Positions 24,104-29,844 of a stretch of 29,844 bases of DNA are shown piece after piece (position 1 is the stretch's first letter; each line of letters begins with the position of its first letter). This DNA is from an uncultured Prevotellaceae bacterium (GTDB lineage Bacteria > Bacteroidota > Bacteroidia > Bacteroidales > Bacteroidaceae). Position numbers and translations under genes: made by a program. The stretch covers positions 1 to 29,844 of the forward strand of contig CAMJNN010000009.1 of NCBI GenBank assembly GCA_946407325.1, given 5' to 3'. The notes under the pieces were generated by a model. That model was not told the DNA's origin and made no database searches. It worked only from the letters and a program-made list of their open reading frames with translations.

Positions 24104-24124
24104 CACACTCAAAAGTCACAAGAA

Positions 24125-25399
24125 ATGAATTATAACATCGACGACTTTGAAATCATGGCACCTGTAGGGTCAAGAGATTCACTACAGGCAGCTATTCAGG
24201 CAGGAGCCAACTCGGTTTACTTCGGAGTGGGACAACTCAACATGCGCTCCCATTCCGCCAATCCATTTACCATAGCCGATCTACATGAGATAGCAGCAAT
24301 CTGCAACGAGCACGGCATCAAGAGTTACCTGACTGTCAATACCATTGTCTATGATGAAGACATGGAACAGATGCATACCATTGTAGATGCCGCTAAAGAA
24401 GCAGGCATCAGTGCCGTGATTGCTATGGACATTTCCGTACTGACTTATGCGCGAAGCATCGGACAAGAGGTACATTTGAGTACACAGCTGAACATCAGTA
24501 ATGTAGAAGCGTTGAAATTCTATGCACAGTTTGCCGATGTGGTTGTATTAGCTCGTGAATTGAACTTAGAACAGGTGGCAGAGATCCACCGTCATATAGT
24601 GGAAGAGAATATTTGCGGACCAAGTGGTCAACAAGTACGCATCGAGATGTTCTGCCACGGAGCCCTTTGTATGGCTGTTTCCGGCAAATGCTATCTCTCT
24701 TTGCAAGAAGAAAACAAATCGGCCAACAGAGGCGAATGCCGCCAGATTTGTCGCAGAGGTTATGTGGTGACAGACAAAGATACTGGAGACGAACTCCAGA
24801 TTGATAACAAGTACATCATGTCGCCCAAAGATCTGAAAACCATCCATTTCATCAACAAAATGATGGATGCAGGCGTAAGGGTATTCAAGATTGAAGGTAG
24901 AGCAAGGGGACCAGAATATGTACGCATCGTGGCCGAGTGCTATCGCGAAGCCATTGAGAGCGTGATAGACGGCACTTTCTCTGATGAAAAGATAAAAGCA
25001 TGGGATGAACGACTGAGTACCGTATTCAATCGCGGTTTCTGGAATGGCTACTATCTGGGGCAACGGTTGGGCGAGTGGACACACACCTACGGATCTGCAG
25101 CTACCGAGCGTAAAATCTATGTGGGCAAAGGTGTCAAATACTTCAATAATATCGGAGTAGCCGAGTTCCTTTGCGAAGCTGCCGAACTGAATGTAGGCGA
25201 TAAAGTGCTGATTACGGGTCCTACCACAGGAGCCATCTTCCTCACTTTGGTAGAAGCAAGAGTGAACCTCAAACCCGTACAGACCGTACACAAAGGCGAT
25301 CATTTCTCGCTGAAAGTAGAGAAGATACGTCCTTCCGACAAACTGTTTAAGTTGGTGAGCACCCATGAGATGTTACAATTCAAAGGATTAGAGCCATGA
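24125..25399 (+). CDS. trhP: U32-family protein, TrhP/YegQ-like tRNA hydroxylation factor
   Basis: The 424-residue protein is of the U32 'peptidase' family. Its layout follows E. coli TrhP (YegQ), which is needed for 5-hydroxyuridine at tRNA position 34. Visible marks are EIMAPVGSRDSLQAAIQAG with SVYFGVG, EVHLSTQLNISN, VVLARELNLEQV, the Cys-rich block EMFCHGALCMAVSGKCYLS plus RGECRQICRRGY, and MSPKDLKTI..VFKIEGRARGPEYV. The start at 24125 fits the family N-terminus and the promoter; extension further upstream would run into dusB. Its TGA overlaps the ATG of the thioesterase gene by four bases (ATGA). The name peptidase is historical. Confidence 0.85.
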   Translation: MNYNIDDFEIMAPVGSRDSLQAAIQAGANSVYFGVGQLNMRSHSANPFTIADLHEIAAICNEHGIKSYLTVNTIVYDEDMEQMHTIVDAAKEAGISAVIAMDISVLTYARSIGQEVHLSTQLNISNVEALKFYAQFADVVVLARELNLEQVAEIHRHIVEENICGPSGQQVRIEMFCHGALCMAVSGKCYLSLQEENKSANRGECRQICRRGYVVTDKDTGDELQIDNKYIMSPKDLKTIHFINKMMDAGVRVFKIEGRARGPEYVRIVAECYREAIESVIDGTFSDEKIKAWDERLSTVFNRGFWNGYYLGQRLGEWTHTYGSAATERKIYVGKGVKYFNNIGVAEFLCEAAELNVGDKVLITGPTTGAIFLTLVEARVNLKPVQTVHKGDHFSLKVEKIRPSDKLFKLVSTHEMLQFKGLEP

Positions 25400-25797
25400 G
25401 TAAATATATCTACGAACTGGAAATGAAGGTACGCGATTACGAGTGCGACCTGCAAGGCATTGTCAACAATGCCAACTACCAGCATTACCTTGAACATACC
25501 CGTCATGAGTTCTTGCTAACCACAGGAGTGAGCTTTGCCGACCTCCATCAACGAGGCATCGATGTGGTGGTGTCGAAAATAACCATGTCATTTAAAACAC
25601 CTCTAAGAAGTGGAGATGAGTTTGTTAGCAAACTATACATGCAACGTGAAGGTATCCGATTTGTATTCTACCAAGATATCTTCCGAAAAAGCGACAACAA
25701 ACTTTGTTTGCGAGGGGTGGTAGATGCCGTCTGCGTAGAGAACGGCGTGTTGACCAGAGGTGAGATGTTTGATGAATTATTTGCCAATTATTTATAA
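25396..25797 (+). CDS. YbgC-like acyl-CoA thioesterase (4HBT hot-dog fold)
   Basis: The 133-residue protein has the 4-hydroxybenzoyl-CoA thioesterase pattern VRDYECDLQGIVNNANYQHYLEHTR, here in two parts: VRDYECDLQGIV (catalytic Asp18) and NNANYQHYLEHTR. Downstream, KITMSFKTPLRSGDEF fits the central strand. It is a single hot-dog domain, normal length. Such enzymes hydrolyse short- or medium-chain acyl-CoA. The four-base overlap with the U32 gene suggests coupling, and dprA follows 21 bases later. Confidence 0.88.
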   Translation: MSKYIYELEMKVRDYECDLQGIVNNANYQHYLEHTRHEFLLTTGVSFADLHQRGIDVVVSKITMSFKTPLRSGDEFVSKLYMQREGIRFVFYQDIFRKSDNKLCLRGVVDAVCVENGVLTRGEMFDELFANYL

Positions 25798-25818
25798 ACT
25801 TAAAAAACTTTCATAACG

Positions 25819-26931
25819 ATGACCAACGATGAAAAGACTTGTGCCATTGCCTTGACTCTTTGTGAAGGTGTCGGCCACATCAATGCCAAACGTTTGATTG
25901 ATGAGATGGGCAGTGCCTCTGCCGTGTTTGAAAACCGTCTTCACTTATGCGAACTGATACCAGATGTCAGTCAGCGATTAGTGGACATACTGGATTGTCC
26001 TGAAGCTTTCAAGAGGGCTGAAAAAGAGCTGGACTTTGTAGAAAAGAACAACATCACCTGTCTTACCATTAAAGATGAAAACTACCCTTCCCGACTCAGG
26101 GAATGTGAAGATGCTCCTGTTGTATTATTCTTTAAAGGAATTGCCAATCTGAACGGTTTGCATATGGTTTCTATGGTGGGTACACGCATGGCCACACAAT
26201 ACGGCAAACAGTTTTGTGCTGATTTTGTCAGAGATCTGGCTTCCTTATGCCCTGATGTCATGATCGTTAGCGGCTTGGCTTATGGCATCGACATCCATTC
26301 CCATCGAGCAGCGATGGATAACCACCTGCCAACCATTGGAGTACTGGCACATGGCTTGGACAGAATCTACCCCTACCATCATCAGCAAACAGCCAAAGAA
26401 ATGCAATCCAATGGTGGGTTGCTAACTGAATTCTTGACAGGGACAGAGCCTGAAGCATACAACTTTGTATCCAGAAATCGCATCGTAGCAGGCATGACAG
26501 ATGCTACGATTGTAGTGGAATCGGCCATAAAGGGCGGATCGCTGGTTACTGCTTCATTGGCAAATACCTATAACAGAGACTGCTTTGCCGTACCAGGAAG
26601 AATCAATGATGAAAAGTCGAAAGGATGTAACCACCTTATCAGAGACAATAAAGCCTCTCTGATTACTAATGCCGAAGACTTTGTAAATGCCATGGGATGG
26701 CAAGCTTCCTCTGCCAAACCTGAAGCCATTCAACGGAATTTGTTTGTGGACCTTACTGACGAAGAGACATTGGTAGTCAATCTCCTGCAACAAAGAGGCG
26801 ACCTGCATGTCAACACTTTGACGGTAGAAGCCAACATGCCAATACACCAACTCACCTCACTGCTATTCGGCTTAGAGATGAAAGGAGTAGTGAAAGCTTT
26901 GGTCGGCGGCGTTTACCATCTACTTGCCTAA
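25819..26931 (+). CDS. dprA: DNA-processing protein DprA
   Basis: The 370-residue protein loads RecA on single-stranded DNA during transformation and is widespread even in bacteria not known to be competent. An N-terminal SAM-like region (about 1-70) is followed by the Rossmann domain with MVGTRMATQYG (119-129), SGLAYGIDIHSH (151-162), GLDRIYP, FVSRNRIVAG (216-225) and VVESAIKGGSLVTA (232-245), and by a C-terminal winged-helix segment (about 310-370). All core motifs are intact. It is probably the third gene of the U32-thioesterase-dprA unit. Confidence 0.95.
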   Translation: MTNDEKTCAIALTLCEGVGHINAKRLIDEMGSASAVFENRLHLCELIPDVSQRLVDILDCPEAFKRAEKELDFVEKNNITCLTIKDENYPSRLRECEDAPVVLFFKGIANLNGLHMVSMVGTRMATQYGKQFCADFVRDLASLCPDVMIVSGLAYGIDIHSHRAAMDNHLPTIGVLAHGLDRIYPYHHQQTAKEMQSNGGLLTEFLTGTEPEAYNFVSRNRIVAGMTDATIVVESAIKGGSLVTASLANTYNRDCFAVPGRINDEKSKGCNHLIRDNKASLITNAEDFVNAMGWQASSAKPEAIQRNLFVDLTDEETLVVNLLQQRGDLHVNTLTVEANMPIHQLTSLLFGLEMKGVVKALVGGVYHLLA

Positions 26932-26980
26932 CATAGCTTAAATGTTTACTCTTTGCAGCTGTTTTTCCCTAAAGTTTTAT

Positions 26981-26988
26981 TACTTTTG
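26981..26988 (+). promoter_or_regulatory. Putative -7 promoter element for the YfhO-like gene
   Basis: TACTTTTG followed by C fits TAnnTTTG and lies 21 bases before the ATG at 27010. Confidence 0.6.
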
Positions 26989-27009
26989 CAGCAATAAGAT
27001 AAAACAGTT

Positions 27010-29508
27010 ATGAAGAAGATAATACCCGACATCATTGCCATACTGATATTTGCAGTCATCTCGTTCGTTTATTTCTATCCTGCCGACATCGAGGGAAGGA
27101 TTCTCTTCCAGCACGACACCACTGCCGGAGCAGCTGCTGGTCAGGAAGCCAAGGAATATTACGAGCGTACGGGTGAGCGAACTCGTTGGACCAACTCCAT
27201 GTTTAGTGGCATGCCTACCTATCAGATTTCACCTTCTTACAATTCTACCGATACGTTGAAGAAGGTGAGCAATGTCTATGAACTATGGTTCCCAGAATAT
27301 GTGCGCTTGGCTTTCATCATGCTGTTGGGCTTTTACATCCTGCTTCGCGCCTTTGGTATGTCTCCCTGGCTTTCAGCATTGGGAGGAATTTTATGGGGGT
27401 TCTCCTCCTATTTCTTCATCCTTATAGCCGCAGGACATATCTGGAAATTCGTCACATTAGCTTACATTCCGCCCACGATAGCCGGTATGGTATGGGCCTA
27501 TCGAGGTAAGATTTGGCAAGGAGGTATTGTCTTTGCCCTGTTTGTAGCCTTGCAGATACTCTCTAACCATGTGCAGATGAGCTATTATTTCCTGTTCGTG
27601 ATGCTCTTTATGGTTATCGCGTTTGGCGTAGAAGCCTATCGTCAACACACGATGCCACAATTCCTAAAAGCCTCAGCTGTCTTGGTAGTGGCAGGTTTAG
27701 TGGGTGTTGCCATCAACCTCAGTAACCTGTACCACACCTATACTTATAGTATGGAAACTATGCGAGGCAAGAGTGAATTGACACAACATCCTTCTGCTGG
27801 TTCATCGGCTACAGGTGGGTTAGACAAGGAATACATCACGCAATGGAGCTATGGCGTGGATGAAACGCTAACGTTGTTGGTGCCCAACTACAAAGGTGGT
27901 GCCTCTGTGGCCATCAACCAAAGCGAAGCCGCTATGACCAAGGCCAATCCAAGGTATAGTAGCTTATATGGTTCCTTGTCCCAGTATTTTGGTACCCAAC
28001 CAGGTACTTCTGGTCCTGTTTATGTAGGAGCCTTCGTGTTGTTCCTCTTCCTTTTGGGTTGTTTTATCGTAAAAGGACCGATGAAATGGGCACTTTTAGG
28101 AGCAACGCTCTTCTCCATCATACTTTCCTGGGGTAAGAACTTCATGCCCGTTACTGATTTCTTCATTGATTATGTGCCGATGTACAATAAGTTCCGTGCT
28201 GTTTCATCCATCTTGGTCATTGCTGAGTTCACCATCCCTTTGTTGGCAATGTTAGCTTTGAAAAAGATCATGGAGCAACCCTCGTTGCTGAAGCCTACAT
28301 CATCAGCTTTCTTAGTGAGTATATTGCTAACGGCTGGCCTTAGCCTTCTTATCTACCTTTCCCCTGGGACATTCAACGACTTCATCCCTGTCCAAGAAGC
28401 ACAGATGATGCAAAGTGCAGTTGACCAAGGAGGTATCCCTGCCAACGAGTTAGCAGGCATCATGGCTAATTTAAGTGATATGCGTGCCGCTATGGTTTCT
28501 GCAGATGCCTTGCGCTCACTGATCATTATCCTTATCGGCGTAGTGATGCTACTGCTTTTCTTCAAGGGCAAGTTGCGTAAGGAGCTTACTATTGGTGGTA
28601 TTGCCCTGCTCTGTTTGTTTGATATGTGGCAAGTGAACAAACGTTACCTCTACGACGACCAGTTTGTAGATAAGAGTATACAAACTACCACCTTTGCCCA
28701 GACAGAAGCCGACAAATACATCTTGGAAGATACTGACCTCGACTACCGTGTGCTGAACTTTGCTGTCAGCTCTTTCAACGAAAACAATACCTCTTATTGG
28801 CACAAGAATGTGGGTGGTTATCATGCCGCTAAGTTGCGTAGGTATAACGAACTGATAGAGACATGTCTCAAGACAGAGATGCAAGATGCCTTTCAGGAGA
28901 TAGCCAATGCAGGAGGAGATATGGAACAAGTAGACCCGTCCAAGTTCCACGCCCTCAATATGCTGAACACCAGGTACTTTATCCTACCTACCAAAGAAGG
29001 AGAGTTGCCTTTGGAGAATCCTTACGCATTGGGTAATGCTTGGTTTGTCAAAGAAGTGAGCTATGTGGCCAATGCCGATGAAGAACTCGATATGACCACA
29101 TCTTGTAATCCACATATTACAGCTGTGGTAAATGGTCAATTCAAGTCAGCACTGAACAATGCCACCTCTTTCGAGGTAGCTGACGAAGCCGTTATTGAGC
29201 TTATCGAATATGAGCCCAACAGCTTGACTTACCACACCCAGAACCCATCTGACGGAGTAGCTGTGTTTTCAGAAGTATATTACCCTGATGGATGGCAAGT
29301 AACCATCGATGGTCAGCCAGTGGAGCTGGCTCGTGCCAACTATGTATTGCGTACGCTCTATGTGCCAGCTGGTAGTCACACCATCCAGATGGCATTCGAC
29401 CCACAAAGCATCCATGTGACGGAAGCCATCGCCTATGGTGCTCTGATACTTTTGCTCATTGCAACGATTGCCGTAATAAGCGTTTATATAAGGAAAAACA
29501 AAAAATAA
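27010..29508 (+). CDS. YfhO-family multi-spanning membrane protein (GT-C-like)
   Basis: The 832-residue protein starts with a membrane helix (about 5-25) and has roughly a dozen more up to about residue 540, then a large extracytoplasmic domain and a final helix (about 805-825) with a basic tail. The first loop FQHDTTAGAAAGQEAKEYY contains the acidic/His cluster typical of GT-C enzymes and of YfhO. B. subtilis YfhO is involved in glycosylating lipoteichoic acid; the Bacteroidota homologues have no teichoic acid, so they may act on another lipid-linked glycan. The stop is followed after one base by the ATG of rbfA, so the two are co-transcribed. Confidence 0.85.
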   Translation: MKKIIPDIIAILIFAVISFVYFYPADIEGRILFQHDTTAGAAAGQEAKEYYERTGERTRWTNSMFSGMPTYQISPSYNSTDTLKKVSNVYELWFPEYVRLAFIMLLGFYILLRAFGMSPWLSALGGILWGFSSYFFILIAAGHIWKFVTLAYIPPTIAGMVWAYRGKIWQGGIVFALFVALQILSNHVQMSYYFLFVMLFMVIAFGVEAYRQHTMPQFLKASAVLVVAGLVGVAINLSNLYHTYTYSMETMRGKSELTQHPSAGSSATGGLDKEYITQWSYGVDETLTLLVPNYKGGASVAINQSEAAMTKANPRYSSLYGSLSQYFGTQPGTSGPVYVGAFVLFLFLLGCFIVKGPMKWALLGATLFSIILSWGKNFMPVTDFFIDYVPMYNKFRAVSSILVIAEFTIPLLAMLALKKIMEQPSLLKPTSSAFLVSILLTAGLSLLIYLSPGTFNDFIPVQEAQMMQSAVDQGGIPANELAGIMANLSDMRAAMVSADALRSLIIILIGVVMLLLFFKGKLRKELTIGGIALLCLFDMWQVNKRYLYDDQFVDKSIQTTTFAQTEADKYILEDTDLDYRVLNFAVSSFNENNTSYWHKNVGGYHAAKLRRYNELIETCLKTEMQDAFQEIANAGGDMEQVDPSKFHALNMLNTRYFILPTKEGELPLENPYALGNAWFVKEVSYVANADEELDMTTSCNPHITAVVNGQFKSALNNATSFEVADEAVIELIEYEPNSLTYHTQNPSDGVAVFSEVYYPDGWQVTIDGQPVELARANYVLRTLYVPAGSHTIQMAFDPQSIHVTEAIAYGALILLLIATIAVISVYIRKNKK

Positions 29509-29509
29509 T

Positions 29510-29844
29510 ATGGATAGTACTCGACAGAATAAAATCTCTCGCTTGATTCAGAAAGAGTTAAGCGACTTGTTCCAGAAGCAGACCCAAGGAATTCATGGTG
29601 TATTGGTGTCTGTAAGTGGCGTTCGCATCAGTCCTGATCTGAGCATTGCTAAAGTGTATCTCAGCATCTTTCCCTCAGAAAAATCAGAGGAACTTTTGAA
29701 GAATATCACCAGCAATATGCGCACCATCCGCTATGACTTAGGTCAGCGTGTTCGCCATCAATTACGCATCATCCCTGAGTTGAAGTTCTTTGCTGACGAT
29801 TCGTTGGATTATGCTGAGCATATCGACAACCTCATCAAAGAGGC
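29510..29844 (+). CDS. rbfA: 30S ribosome-binding factor A (partial, cut by the window end)
   Basis: The reading frame from the ATG at 29510 runs off the right edge after 111 codons. It begins MDSTRQNKISRLIQKELSDL and continues with VSVSGVRISPDLSIAKVYLS and IRYDLGQRVRHQLRIIPELK, which match the KH-fold RbfA pattern (R..R....I..EL..L.., VT.V.VS.DL..A.VY.S, LR..LA....R..PEL.F). Nearly the whole protein is present. RbfA assists 30S maturation and cold adaptation. The start is one base after the stop of the YfhO-like gene. Confidence 0.92.
   Translation, partial: MDSTRQNKISRLIQKELSDLFQKQTQGIHGVLVSVSGVRISPDLSIAKVYLSIFPSEKSEELLKNITSNMRTIRYDLGQRVRHQLRIIPELKFFADDSLDYAEHIDNLIKE

Noticed and set aside
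23816..24124. An upstream extension of the U32 gene
   Set aside because: The extension lies opposite dusB and lacks similarity to the family; the ATG at 24125 gives the expected N-terminus.

Overview
The window is a piece of a Bacteroidota (Bacteroidetes) chromosome, most likely Prevotella or a close relative. The pointers are repeated promoter boxes of the form TAnnTTTG (the Bacteroides-type -7 element) upstream of most transcription units, little use of Shine-Dalgarno sites, and typical gene content: a NamZ/DUF1343 lipoprotein, TIGR00159-type diadenylate cyclase next to folP, a short-form Pta with AckA, an NSS transporter, and YfhO followed by rbfA. The genus is inference; no rRNA or other marker is present. 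I see no tRNA or rRNA gene, CRISPR array, transposase, integrase or phage gene. It reads as ordinary core genome with many short transcription units.

Layout. 3-2235: a NamZ-like exo-muramidase (-) and, divergent from it, a BadF/NAGK-like sugar kinase homologue (+) whose catalytic motifs look eroded. 2273-6250: a bidirectional terminator, asd (-), then a CPA2 cation/proton antiporter and a LolD-like ATPase whose ATG overlaps the antiporter stop (+). 6251-6666: the only long non-coding gap, made largely of two long imperfect palindromes between converging genes. 6667-9036: a helix-hairpin-helix membrane-anchored protein and an NSS sodium symporter in one operon (-). 9137-12559: VanZ-like protein (+), overlapping tail to tail with murF (-), then folP-cdaA (+). 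12646-16480: terminator, a Thr/Asn-rich repeat lipoprotein (-), the pta-ackA acetate operon (-) and an HU-like protein (-). 16717-22995: alkaline phosphatase (+), a penicillin-binding-protein-like serine hydrolase lipoprotein (-), then a C69 dipeptidase, an SDR epimerase/reductase and a PAP2/Aur1-like membrane enzyme (+). 23041-26931: dusB (-) divergent from trhP-like U32 protein, thioesterase and dprA (+). 27010-29844: YfhO-like membrane protein and rbfA, cut by the window edge (+).

How the parts work together. Cell-wall and envelope work is a recurring theme (NamZ, MurF, serine hydrolase, LolD, PAP2 enzyme, YfhO), alongside energy metabolism (Pta-AckA), signalling (c-di-AMP) and RNA/ribosome maturation (DusB, TrhP-like, RbfA). 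The most unusual items are the paired palindromes at 6275-6641, the probable pseudokinase at 1384-2235, the overlapping SDR/Aur1-like pair at 21044-22995 (a candidate sphingolipid pair), and three divergent promoter pairs with the same 12-bp spacing.
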